64,000 nt of DNA, taken from the NCBI GenBank assembly GCA_028282805.1, contig JANQHD010000027.1:124001-188000 (forward strand), in the 5' to 3' direction. Position numbers and translations under genes: made by a program. Below the pieces are notes generated by a model, which saw only the letters and a list, made by a program, of their open reading frames with translations, did no database searches and had not been told where the DNA came from. The stretch's first letter is position 1. Each line of letters starts with the position of its first letter. Shown piece by piece: positions 56,805 through 64,000 of this stretch. This DNA is from Phycisphaeraceae bacterium. GTDB taxonomy: Bacteria > Planctomycetota > Phycisphaerae > Phycisphaerales > Zrk34.

Positions 56805-56891
56805 GTAGGGTGCGTCGAGATTTCGAGACGCACCGCGATCGCGCATGATTGTGCTTAGGATGGTGCGTCTCGCAGACTTGACGCACCCTAC
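56805..56891. repeat. Nested hairpin repeat upstream of the EcsC gene
   Basis: The outer arms GTAGGGTGCGTC (56805-56816) and GACGCACCCTAC (56880-56891) are perfect complements. The inner arms GAGACGCACC (56825-56834) and GGTGCGTCTC (56862-56871) also pair. The left outer and left inner arms are themselves inverted copies, so several folds are possible. It looks like a REP/MITE-type dispersed element. Confidence 0.65.
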
Positions 56892-56943
56892 CTTGCTTGT
56901 TGTACTCTGGCCGATTCAGTTCAATCATGAAAGGGGAACTGCC

Positions 56944-57871
56944 ATGGGAACAGCTACGCCATCGGACTACGAGTGGATCGCGCTTGATCAGATCCACCAG
57001 TGGAAGAACCCGGAACTCGGCTGGTTTGGTCACACCATGCGGGTAATCAACTGGCCGTTGGACAAAGCTGGCGACACAGTCATGGCTACACCGGGGGTGG
57101 GGGTGGGTCATCCAAAAAGCGGTGGGCGGGGTCGTCTCGATTGCGAATGACGTATCGCAGTGGTCGGTTCGTCCTTCCGCGGTGTACCAGGAGTACCGTA
57201 GCAATGGATGCGAAGTGAACTCGCCCCGTGACATCTTCCAACTGGACTTGGAGCAGGTCGACAGGACTATCGGCTGGTTGTCCGCTAGGTACAAGGGGAT
57301 CGCGCTCGTGGAAGGCGCGGCGACCGGAGCGGCTGGCTTGCTGGGCATCCCGCCGGATGTGGTGGCCCTAGTGACTCTGAACTTGCGGGCGATCGGCGAA
57401 TACGCCACCTATTGCGGTTACGACGTGTCGAAACAGGAGGAAAGGCTCTTTGCGATGCACGTGTTGGGATTGGCCTCCAGTCCCAACGATGCCGCCAAAG
57501 GTGTTGCGATGGCGCAACTGGTCAAGATTGCCAAACAGGTTGCCCAAAAAAAACCGTGGAAGGAACTCAATAAGCACACCTTCGTCCAACTGATCCAACT
57601 GATCTCAGGGGCACTGGGGAGACGGCTTACTAAGGCCAAGCTTCAGCAAACCATCCCGGTCGCAGGAGCCGTGGTGGGTGGTGGTTTTAATGCGTATTAC
57701 ACGGCGAAGGTTTGCGACGCGGCCTACTACCTATATCGGGAACGGTTCCTGGCCAACAAATACAGCGACGAGGGCATGGTCGAAGCAACCGTACCTCCAC
57801 CCGACACGCTCGACGCGGGGTACGAAGAGGAACTGATTCCCGATTCGGATACACCCCCTGACGAAGCATAA
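56944..57871 (+). pseudogene. EcsC family gene with a frameshift in a G tract
   Basis: Frame 1 starts at the ATG at 56944 (AAGGGGA 8 bases upstream) and codes MGTATPSDYEWIALDQIHQW through MATPG. Downstream, the frame one base later continues as WVIQKAVGGVVSIANDVS to the stop at 57871. The join is a G-rich tract, CCGGGGGTGGGGGTGGGTC (57091-57109). Removing one G would give one frame of about 308 residues. The second part carries EcsC family features: GAAGLLGIPPDVVALVTLNLRAIGEYATYCGYD and IPVAGAVVGGGFNAYYTAKV. It may be a true pseudogene, a phase-variable gene or a sequencing error. EcsC family function is poorly known. Confidence 0.75.
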
Positions 57872-58106
57872 ACTGATGGAGACTCGGCACACCCGCCGAA
57901 TCCGGCAAAAACACACGTTTTTGCGATGAAAATCTATTCCTTACAATTGTAAGGAATAGCTCGACGCCACATCGAATTGGAGCCGGGCGCCGGGCGGGAT
58001 ATGTATGCGCAACGATCGCACTACGAGCATCTGAGCCGGGTTTTGCGAGCCCGGTCCGGCATCGCAGATGCCAGCTCTGATTGAGTCGAAGCGTCGGGTC
58101 GTTTAG
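57872..58106. other. Right flank of the EcsC islet
   Basis: No gene. Holds the right direct repeat (57889-57957) and small GC hairpins, including CCGGG-TTTTGCGAG-CCCGG near 58036-58054 and GCATCG/CAGATGC just after. Ends at the queF stop codon. Confidence 0.55.
57889..57957 (+). repeat. Right direct repeat ending in a perfect palindrome
   Basis: ACACCCGCCGAATCCGGCA, then TTTTTGCGATGAAAATCT and ATTCC...GGAAT around the same TTCCTTACAATTGTAAGGAA (57937-57956). It aligns with 56576-56634 along its length, with one short gap. Confidence 0.7.
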
Positions 58107-58466
58107 TTAACGCCTCGACACGTCACCGTGCGTGGCGGTGATGCGTGAGCGGATGCCGCCGCGGCCGCGCCAGTCGGTGGTTAACTCTAACCAGCGGGGT
58201 TGCATCAATTCGACCAAATCGTCGCGGATGCGGTTGGTCACCGCTTCGTAGAAAATGCCCTCGTTGCGGAACGACTGGTAGTACAGCTTGAGCGCCTTGA
58301 GTTCGACGCACAATTGGTCGGGGCAGTAGCGGAGGGTGACGACGCCGAAGTCGGGGTGGCCGGTCTTGGGGCAGACGCTGGTGAACTCCTCGGCGACGTG
58401 TTCGATCACGTAGTCGCGATCGGCCGCGGGGTTCTCGAAGCACTCGAGCAAATTGACGTCGGGCAT
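58107..58466 (-). CDS. queF: NADPH-dependent 7-cyano-7-deazaguanine (preQ0) reductase
   Basis: 119 residues, the short single-domain QueF (type I). It reduces preQ0 to preQ1, the base used by Tgt. The catalytic Cys is in TSVCPKTGHPDFG. The substrate-binding and family motif ELKALKLYYQSFRNEGIFYE and the conserved RGGIRSRI end are present. The tgt gene is in the same window, but the other queuosine genes are not. A degenerate-repeat hairpin lies just upstream of the start (58490-58572). Confidence 0.93.
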   Translation of the reverse strand: MPDVNLLECFENPAADRDYVIEHVAEEFTSVCPKTGHPDFGVVTLRYCPDQLCVELKALKLYYQSFRNEGIFYEAVTNRIRDDLVELMQPRWLELTTDWRGRGGIRSRITATHGDVSRR

Positions 58467-58489
58467 GGCGTATCGTTCCGGGTTTCAAG

Positions 58490-58572
58490 TTTTCCAGGTT
58501 CCAAGTTATACCCGCGGCGCGGTGTGCGTCCAACTTGAAACCTAAAACTTAGAACTTGGCACTTGGAACTAG
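58490..58572. repeat. Hairpin of CAAGTT-type degenerate repeats
   Basis: GGTTTCAAGTT (58491-58501) pairs with AACTTGAAACC (58532-58542). GGTTCCAAGTT (58498-58508) pairs with AACTTGGCACTTGGAAC further on. The right end overlaps the stop codon of the TPR lipoprotein gene. Same architecture as the other long hairpins. Confidence 0.7.
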
Positions 58573-59552
58573 AGCTTGCGGTAGCGTGCGATGAGGTCGA
58601 CGATGCGTTGCTGGTCGGGCTTGAGCCGGACGGAGCGTTGCCAGTGGCGGATGGCCTCGTCGCGGAGGGCGATGTCTTCGCGTTTGCCGCGGAGGTAGAG
58701 GGTCATGAGGTTGACGCCCACGCCGTTGAGCGAGGCGATGTCGTCGGGGCTGAGGGCGAGGGCCTTGCGGTAGCGTTCGAGCGATTTTTCGTACCGGCCC
58801 ATCTTGAAGTAGGTGTAGCCCATGCGTTCGGCGACGAGCGCGTTGTCGGGCTGACGTTGGGCGAGCAGGTCGAGCGTGTTGAGGGCGCGCTGGTACTTGC
58901 CGGTGCGGACGAGGGCGTCGGCCATGTTCAGCGCGATCTCGGGTTGCAGCGCGCCGAGTTCCGCGGCGGCGCGGTACTCGTCGATGGCCAGCTGGTGCTG
59001 GCCGAGCGCGGCGTAGATCGAGCCGAGGTTCACGCGGGCGGGCTGGCTCGCGGGCTTGAGCTTGACGGCGGCCTCGGCGTAGGGCAGGCCGAGCTGCGCC
59101 TGGTCGATCTGCAGGTAGGCGGTGGCGAGGTTGAGGTTGGCCTCGAAGCTGTTGGGCTTGATGGCCAGGGCGGCGAGGTAGACCTCGATCGCGTCGCGCA
59201 CGCGGTCGAGCAGCTGGTACATCAGGCCGAGCTTGTAGGTGGCCTTGAAGTTCGTCGGGTCGATCCGGCGGGCGGTGGCGTACTTGGCGGCGGCGGTTTC
59301 GTAGTCGCCCTTGACCTCGTAGATGTCACCGACGCCGACGTGGGCGTCGACATGGCTGGGGTTCTCGGCGAGCACCATCTCGAACGCCGCCAGCGCCGCG
59401 GTGTACAGGCCCTCTTCCTGGTAGGCCTGGGCCTTGTCCATCAGCGCCTGTTGCTCGGCGCTGATGCGCCGGCCGCTACCACAGCCGGTCAGCGCCACCA
59501 CCAAACCCAACACGGCCAGCGAGGCCACGGTATTTCGCATTAATCCAGTCAT
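58569..59552 (-). CDS. TPR-repeat lipoprotein
   Basis: 327 residues. A lipoprotein signal with lipobox LTGC (Cys near residue 24) is followed by about seven tetratricopeptide repeats covering nearly the whole mature protein (for example AKAYQEEGLYTAALAAFEMV and GYTYFKMGRYEKSLERYRKA). Lipid-anchored TPR proteins are scaffolds in envelope complexes. The partner is unknown. ATG at 59552; a second ATG four codons on is possible. Its final codons lie in a degenerate-repeat hairpin. Confidence 0.85.
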   Translation of the reverse strand: MTGLMRNTVASLAVLGLVVALTGCGSGRRISAEQQALMDKAQAYQEEGLYTAALAAFEMVLAENPSHVDAHVGVGDIYEVKGDYETAAAKYATARRIDPTNFKATYKLGLMYQLLDRVRDAIEVYLAALAIKPNSFEANLNLATAYLQIDQAQLGLPYAEAAVKLKPASQPARVNLGSIYAALGQHQLAIDEYRAAAELGALQPEIALNMADALVRTGKYQRALNTLDLLAQRQPDNALVAERMGYTYFKMGRYEKSLERYRKALALSPDDIASLNGVGVNLMTLYLRGKREDIALRDEAIRHWQRSVRLKPDQQRIVDLIARYRKL

Positions 59553-59650
59553 AAGCTCAGGTTAAGTATCGACCGACGGGCGGCCATTCGTTGACCCGTT
59601 CTGGCGGATCGGCACAAACTATTTCAACTGCCGGGCCTGCGAACACGCGT

Positions 59651-60991
59651 TTACGTCATACGACGGTCGGCCGGGCCGCGGTTCGCATCGGTCTCGGCGA
59701 CGCTCTCGGGCGGTTCGAGGTCCTCGGCCTCGGCGTCGAACAGGCGGCGCAGCGCCGTGGCGTACAGCGCCGCCTGCTTGCTGCCGCCGCGCGCCAGCTC
59801 GGTCACGGGGCGGTGGAGGATCTTGTTGATCAGCCGGTGCGTGTGCTCCTCGAGGATCCGCGCGTAGTGATCCTCGGGGGCGCTGACCAGCTTGCGGATG
59901 GTGCGTGCGGCCTCGTCGGCGCCGAGGTTGTGCATCTGCCGGCGCAACCGGCGGATCAGGTCGCTCACGTCGCCGGTCTGCACCAGGGCGTAGGTCTCGC
60001 CGACCGCCTGCTCGACGATCATCTCCGCCTCGCTCAGCTGCGAGGCGCGCTCGGCCTGGTTCTCGTTGGCCACGCGCTGCAGGTCGTCGAGGTTGAACAG
60101 GTACACGTTGGCCAGGTCGCCCACGCCCGGCTCGAAGTCGCGCGGCACGGCCAGGTCGATGATGAACAGCGGCCGGTACTTGCGACGCTTCATCGCGATC
60201 TTCAACCGCTTGGCCGGCACGATCGGCTTGCTCGCCCCGGTCGACGAGATCACCACGTCCGCGTCGATCAGCAGGTCGTCGAGCTGGTCGAACGGCTCGG
60301 CCCGCCCGCCGGCGCGGTGCGCCAGCGCCTCGGCGTGTTCGGTCGAGCGGCTGGTGATGATCGGCTCGGCCGCGCCGTCGGCGCGGAAGTGGCGGATGGC
60401 CAGCTCCGTCATCTCGCCGGCGCCGATCGCCAGCACGGTCTTGCCCGTGAGCGTCTCGAACAGGTGCGAGGCGAACTCGACGGCCACGCTCGCCACGCTC
60501 ACCCGCCCATCGCCCACGCCCGTCTTGCTGCGCACCAGCTTGCTCGTGGCCAGCGCCATCTGGAACATGCGGTGCAGCGCCCTGCCCGCGGTCTCCGCGG
60601 CCTGGGCCGAGTCGTAGGCCTCCTTGACCTGGGCGACGATCTGGCTCTCGCCGACCACCATCGAGTCGAGCCCGGCGGTCACGCGGTAGAGGTGGCGGAT
60701 GGCGCGTTCGTTGTCGTAGTGGTAGATGGCCGGCATCAGCTCGTCGCGCGTCGCGCCGGCGCGGGCGGCGAGTTCGTCGACGACCTGTTCGATGCGCGGG
60801 TGGCCGTGCAGCGGGCGGGCGAGGTAGAGCTCGGTGCGGTTGCACGTCGAGAGGATCGCCAGCTCGGCGTGGGCGTAGCCGTCGCGCAGGCCGATCAGCA
60901 GTTCGCTCAGCTCGGCGCGCGTCACCGCCAGCCGTTCGCGCAGCGCGACGGGTGCGGTGTGGTGCGAGATGCCGATGCAGAGGATGTGCAT
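59651..60991 (-). CDS. hemA: Glutamyl-tRNA reductase
   Basis: 446 residues. First committed step of C5 tetrapyrrole synthesis: reduces Glu-tRNA to glutamate-1-semialdehyde with NADPH. The catalytic Cys lies in AILSTCNRTELYLA near residue 50. The substrate motif GISHHTAPVALRE is at the N-terminus, and the NADPH fold is at VLAIGAGEMTELAIRHF. A C-terminal dimerisation helix region is present. Gene order with the CcsA/HemX-like and precorrin-2 dehydrogenase genes is a known haem-synthesis arrangement. Confidence 0.95.
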   Translation of the reverse strand: MHILCIGISHHTAPVALRERLAVTRAELSELLIGLRDGYAHAELAILSTCNRTELYLARPLHGHPRIEQVVDELAARAGATRDELMPAIYHYDNERAIRHLYRVTAGLDSMVVGESQIVAQVKEAYDSAQAAETAGRALHRMFQMALATSKLVRSKTGVGDGRVSVASVAVEFASHLFETLTGKTVLAIGAGEMTELAIRHFRADGAAEPIITSRSTEHAEALAHRAGGRAEPFDQLDDLLIDADVVISSTGASKPIVPAKRLKIAMKRRKYRPLFIIDLAVPRDFEPGVGDLANVYLFNLDDLQRVANENQAERASQLSEAEMIVEQAVGETYALVQTGDVSDLIRRLRRQMHNLGADEAARTIRKLVSAPEDHYARILEEHTHRLINKILHRPVTELARGGSKQAALYATALRRLFDAEAEDLEPPESVAETDANRGPADRRMT

Positions 60992-61015
60992 GGAGCGTGG
61001 CTCTTCGTGTTTTGC

Positions 61016-61948
61016 TCAGCGGCCGCCGGCGCCGCGGCCGGGGGTGACCTGGATGTCGACGCCGACGTTGACGTCATCGGGCCCGTCGGAGCCCGCGTGG
61101 GCGGTGCCGTCGATCGAGGCGCACCCGGCCAGCGCCATCGCCAGCACCGCCGCTAACAGTATAAAGCCCAGCAGGCTCATGACCGCCGCGATTTTGCCGC
61201 GCAGCTGCGGGGCGAGGCGGGCGTGGGTCAGCAGGGCGAAAATCACCCACAGCCCCACGGCTCCGATAACCTTCGGGTTGGCGTACCAGCGGGCGCCCAG
61301 GGCGGTTTCGCGGCCGAGCGTGTCGGCCATGCCCAGCACCAGCGTGACCGACAGCAGCACGAACGCCGCCAACGCCACGTGCAGCATCCACCCCTCGATC
61401 GCCTCGAGCGTGGCCAGCCGGCCGAGCAGCCGCACGCTCGCCGCCGGGTCGTCGCGCCGGCGCAGCAGCCGGTGCACGTACAAGAACAGCCCGCCCAGCG
61501 CCGCGGTCAGCACCACCGCCGCCGCCGCCGCATACACCGCGACCACGTGCAGCTTGTGCCACAGGCTCTGCGCATCGAAGCTTTCGAACGTCCACCAGCT
61601 GGCGCACACGCCCCACAGGCCCATCACGCCCAGCGCCGGCCCGACGAACAGGCCCACGCCGCGCATCCGCCGCACCAGCAGCAGGTGGGCCGCGATGCCG
61701 CCGACCAGCGCCAGCAACAGCAACAGGCCGTCGGCGTGCGATTGCAGCGGGGCCCACGTCTGGTGCACCACGAGCGTGCGATAAACCAGCAGCGCCACCG
61801 CGACCCCGGCGATCGCGGCGCAAACGTACCACCGCTCCGCCGACGCCTCGGTCGAACGCCGCACCCGGCGCACCGCGGCGACCGACACGCCGACGCTCGC
61901 CGCGGTGATCAGCATCAAACCGATGGTGGTGGGCCAGTCCTCAGGCAT
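61016..61948 (-). CDS. CcsA/HemX-like cytochrome c assembly membrane protein
   Basis: 310 residues with about eight membrane spans. Position between hemA and the siroheme gene and overall topology fit the HemX/CcsA family, linked to haem handling for cytochrome c maturation or control of HemA levels. The usual WGxWWxWD haem-binding motif is degenerate here (WGVCASWWTFESFD), so haem handling is not certain. It overlaps the upstream siroheme gene by 8 bases. It ends in a hydrophilic Gly/Asp-rich tail after a final span, LLAAVLAMALAGC. Confidence 0.75.
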   Translation of the reverse strand: MPEDWPTTIGLMLITAASVGVSVAAVRRVRRSTEASAERWYVCAAIAGVAVALLVYRTLVVHQTWAPLQSHADGLLLLLALVGGIAAHLLLVRRMRGVGLFVGPALGVMGLWGVCASWWTFESFDAQSLWHKLHVVAVYAAAAAVVLTAALGGLFLYVHRLLRRRDDPAASVRLLGRLATLEAIEGWMLHVALAAFVLLSVTLVLGMADTLGRETALGARWYANPKVIGAVGLWVIFALLTHARLAPQLRGKIAAVMSLLGFILLAAVLAMALAGCASIDGTAHAGSDGPDDVNVGVDIQVTPGRGAGGR

Positions 61949-62576
61949 CGCTCGCTTCGTCGATCAGCTTCCGGCAGTGTTCAATCAGCGCCGCTTCGCC
62001 ACCCGCACGGTAGGCGGCGATGGCTTTTTCATCGACCATCTGCGCGATCACACGCCGGCGTATAACGGGGTCGACGATCTTCCTTTGTGACTCGTAGCGC
62101 AGCGGGCCGACCGCCGCCAGCAGGCCCGGCCACACCGGCCCGATCGCTTCGATACACGCGTCGGCCAGCTTCGCCGCCGCCGCGCCGCTCGCCCCGCCGG
62201 TCGACACCGCCACGGTCACCACGCCCGCGCGTCGGTGGGCGGGCACGGCCAGGTCGCCCGCGTTCTGGTCGTCGGCGCGGTTGGTCAGTATACGCGCTCG
62301 CTCGGCTTCGGCGGCGACCGCGGCGTTGACTTCGGCGTCGTCCGTCGCCACCACGACCAGCCACGCGCCCTCGCAGTCGCCCGCCCGGTAGGCACGCTCG
62401 TGCCTGGTCACCGCCATGGTGTCGAACGCCGGGTCAAGCCGTGGCGCGATCACCACCACCTCGGCCCCGGCCTCGACCAGCGCCGCCGCCCGCCGCGCCG
62501 CGGTCTTGCCCCCGCCGACCACGACCGCGCGTCGGCCTTCCACGTGCAGCAGTGCGGGTAATCCCTTCATCCCCAC
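61941..62576 (-). CDS. Precorrin-2 dehydrogenase / sirohydrochlorin ferrochelatase (CysG N-terminal type)
   Basis: 211 residues. It oxidises precorrin-2 to sirohydrochlorin with NAD, and members of the family may also insert iron. Visible are the dinucleotide fold RRAVVVGGGKTAARRAAALVEAGA, VVATDDAEVNAAV, and the conserved NRADDQNAGDLAVPA and STGGASGAAA segments. There is no methyltransferase domain. It starts at GTG (62576) or the ATG two codons on (62570). Its stop overlaps the CcsA-like gene. It links the haem pathway to siroheme or B12, in line with nrdJ needing B12. Confidence 0.9.
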   Translation of the reverse strand: MGMKGLPALLHVEGRRAVVVGGGKTAARRAAALVEAGAEVVVIAPRLDPAFDTMAVTRHERAYRAGDCEGAWLVVVATDDAEVNAAVAAEAERARILTNRADDQNAGDLAVPAHRRAGVVTVAVSTGGASGAAAAKLADACIEAIGPVWPGLLAAVGPLRYESQRKIVDPVIRRRVIAQMVDEKAIAAYRAGGEAALIEHCRKLIDEASDA

Positions 62577-62632
62577 ATCTTACCAAGCCCCGGGGTGAGC
62601 GATGCGCGTCGGCCCGCTATGCTGTGCGCCTG

Positions 62633-62674
62633 GTTCCGAACTCCACATTCCGCATTCCGCAATCCGAACTCAAA
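62633..62674. repeat. Degenerate ATTCCGC tandem repeat before serS
   Basis: TTCCGAACTCCACATTCCGC, continuing ATTCCGCAATCCGAACTC: four to five 7-9 base units. It shares ATTCCGCATTCCG with 45697 before the dockerin/PEP-CTERM gene. No second arm is present, so it looks like a single arm of the hairpin class. Confidence 0.5.
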
Positions 62675-64000
62675 ATGATCGACCTCAAAGACCTCCGCGA
62701 AAACCCCGACAAGTACCGCACCGGCGCGGCAAACAAGAACGCCGACCCCGCCGTGGTCGACCGTTTGCTCGAAGCCGACGCCCAGCTCCGCCCGTTGCAG
62801 ACGGCCCAGCAGGAGCTGACCGCCGAGAAGAACCGCATCGGCAAGCAGATCGGCCAGCTCGCCGGCCGCTTGAAGAAAGCCGAGGGCGACGAGAAGGCGG
62901 CGCTGCAAGCCGAGATGCAGCAGCTCCAAGCGCGGCCCAACGAGATCAAGGCCGAGGAACAACAGCTCGCCGAACAGGTCGCCGAACTGACCCGCCAGCG
63001 CGATGCGTTCTGGCTCGACGTGCCTCAGCCGGCCGACGGCGACGTGCCCGTGGGCAAGAGCGCCGATGACAACGTCGAGCTGCGCACCTGGTCGCCCGAC
63101 GGTTTCGATCCGGCTAAACCGTTCGCCGAGCAGAAGGGCTTCGAGCCGAGGGGCCACGTCGACCTGATGCAAAACCTGGGCCTGGTCGACTTCGAGCGGG
63201 GCACGAAGGTCTCCGGCTCGCGCAGCTACGTGCTCGTCGGCGACGGCTTCCGCCTGCACCAGGCGATCCTGCGCTACGCGTTCGACTACATGGTCGGCGA
63301 GCACGGGTTTGTCGCCATGTCCGCCGCGCCGCTCGTGCGCGACGCATGCATGGTCGGCACCGGCTTCTTCCCCCACGGCCGCGACCAGGTCTACGACATC
63401 GCCAACCCCACCGGCGAGGGCTACGGCCTGGCGCTGACCGGCACCGGCGAGGTCGGGCTCATGGGCTACCACATGGACGAGATCGTCGACGCCGATTCGC
63501 TGCCGCTGTGTTACACGACGCTGAGCACCTGCTTCCGCCGCGAGGCCGGCGCGGCCGGCAAGGACACCGCGGGCCTCTACCGCATCCACCAGTTCGACAA
63601 GGTCGAGCAGGTCGTGATCTGCAAGGCAGACGAGGCCGAGAGCCGCGCGTGGCACCAGAAGATGATCGGCTTCGTCGAAACGCTGCTCCAGCGCCTCGAG
63701 TTGCCGTACCGCCTACTCCAGTGCTGCACCGGCGACCTTGGCCCGAAGAACGCCGACATGATCGACGTCGAGTGCTGGATGCCGTCGCGCGCTGGCTACG
63801 GCGAGACGCACTCCGCCTCGCGGTTGTACGACTACCAGACCCGGCGTTTGAACATCCGCTACAAGGACCCGGCCACCGGCAAGAACACCATCGCGCACTC
63901 GCTGAACAACACCGTCGCCGCGAGCCCGCGCATCCTGATCCCCATCGTCGAGATGAACCAGAACGCCGACGGCACGATCACCGTCCCCCCGGTGCTCCGG
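62675..64000 (+). CDS. serS: Seryl-tRNA synthetase (partial, 3' end cut)
   Basis: 442 codons are present and the frame runs off the right edge, missing only a few residues. The N-terminal MIDLKDLRENPDKYR and the long antiparallel coiled coil (about 30-110) hold the tRNA. Class II motif 2 is CFRREAGAAGKDTAGLYRIH. Motif 3 is in the segment NNTVAASPRILIPIVEMNQN, followed by DGTITVPPVLR. It charges tRNA-Ser and tRNA-Sec. The start at 62675 matches the family. No strong ribosome site is seen because a degenerate repeat abuts the ATG. Confidence 0.95.
   Translation, partial: MIDLKDLRENPDKYRTGAANKNADPAVVDRLLEADAQLRPLQTAQQELTAEKNRIGKQIGQLAGRLKKAEGDEKAALQAEMQQLQARPNEIKAEEQQLAEQVAELTRQRDAFWLDVPQPADGDVPVGKSADDNVELRTWSPDGFDPAKPFAEQKGFEPRGHVDLMQNLGLVDFERGTKVSGSRSYVLVGDGFRLHQAILRYAFDYMVGEHGFVAMSAAPLVRDACMVGTGFFPHGRDQVYDIANPTGEGYGLALTGTGEVGLMGYHMDEIVDADSLPLCYTTLSTCFRREAGAAGKDTAGLYRIHQFDKVEQVVICKADEAESRAWHQKMIGFVETLLQRLELPYRLLQCCTGDLGPKNADMIDVECWMPSRAGYGETHSASRLYDYQTRRLNIRYKDPATGKNTIAHSLNNTVAASPRILIPIVEMNQNADGTITVPPVLR

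Larger units (their letters stand above)
56545..56943. other. Left flank of the EcsC islet
   Basis: No credible gene. Contains the left direct repeat (56576-56634), a long-range inverted pair AGCGAGCCGG (56681-56690) / CCGGCTCGCT (56789-56798), and a nested hairpin repeat (56805-56891) directly before the EcsC gene. Base composition is lower in GC than the surrounding core genes. Confidence 0.6.

Noticed and set aside
56576-57957. Insertion sequence with a transposase
   Set aside because: The enclosed gene is of the EcsC family, not a transposase. The flanking repeats are direct, not inverted, and no target duplication is evident.

Overview
The window is a GC-rich chromosomal segment from a planctomycete, most likely of the class Phycisphaerae. 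This is inferred from several gene types together: a fused SecD-SecF protein, five exported proteins ending in PEP-CTERM sorting tails (several with dockerin-like calcium repeats), two Cys-type sulfatases, adenosylcobalamin-dependent ribonucleotide reductase, FtsH-like AAA+TPR proteins and a His-free PilZ-receiver hybrid. No rRNA, tRNA, CRISPR array, prophage or intact insertion sequence was seen.

Layout: 1-6.4 kb holds a translationally coupled AAA-ATPase/TPR pair, a histidine phosphatase, a NUDIX-rhomboid-M50 protease run and a second NUDIX gene. 6.4-17 kb holds tgt, yajC, secDF, a LysM protein, a phosphodiesterase and three proteins of unknown function. 17-25.5 kb holds carB, an orphan adenine methyltransferase, a HAD phosphatase, a PilZ-receiver protein and ispG. 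25.5-36 kb holds an exported DUF4139-like protein, a tandem pair of PEP-CTERM proteins, a YdcF-like protein, ferritin, an EamA transporter, a membrane protein overlapping an octaheme hydroxylamine-oxidoreductase-like cytochrome, and an ECF sigma factor with two small partners. 36-48.7 kb is the surface/exoenzyme region: metallophosphatase-LamG-dockerin protein, two sulfatases, an M64-type peptidase, a dockerin/PEP-CTERM protein and a serine hydrolase, with the aldolase gene fba among them. 48.7-56.4 kb holds pcrA, dcd, a DUF4282 gene and nrdJ. 56.5-58.1 kb is an atypical islet with a frameshifted EcsC-family gene between direct repeats. The rest holds queF, a TPR lipoprotein, a tetrapyrrole cluster (hemA, CcsA/HemX-like, precorrin-2 dehydrogenase) and the start of serS, cut by the window edge.

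Functional links: tgt and queF are two steps of queuosine tRNA modification, 52 kb apart. dcd and nrdJ both feed dNTP pools. hemA, the CcsA-like gene and the siroheme gene feed haem and cytochrome production, which the octaheme cytochrome would need. Sulfatases with PEP-CTERM/dockerin proteins suggest use of sulfated marine polysaccharide.

The most unusual signal is in the DNA between and inside genes. (i) About ten long imperfect hairpins occur, each built from a different degenerate 6-9 nt repeat; one lies in frame inside tgt. (ii) A second class of compact GC-rich palindromes, several preceded by TTAGC, lies in frame inside carB, a phosphodiesterase gene and the end of a PEP-CTERM gene; a further palindrome lies in nrdJ. 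They resemble in logic the Rickettsia palindromic elements. (iii) The EcsC islet lies between two copies of a repeat ending in a perfect 20-bp palindrome. (iv) A perfect 31-bp AT-rich palindrome lies between two convergent genes.
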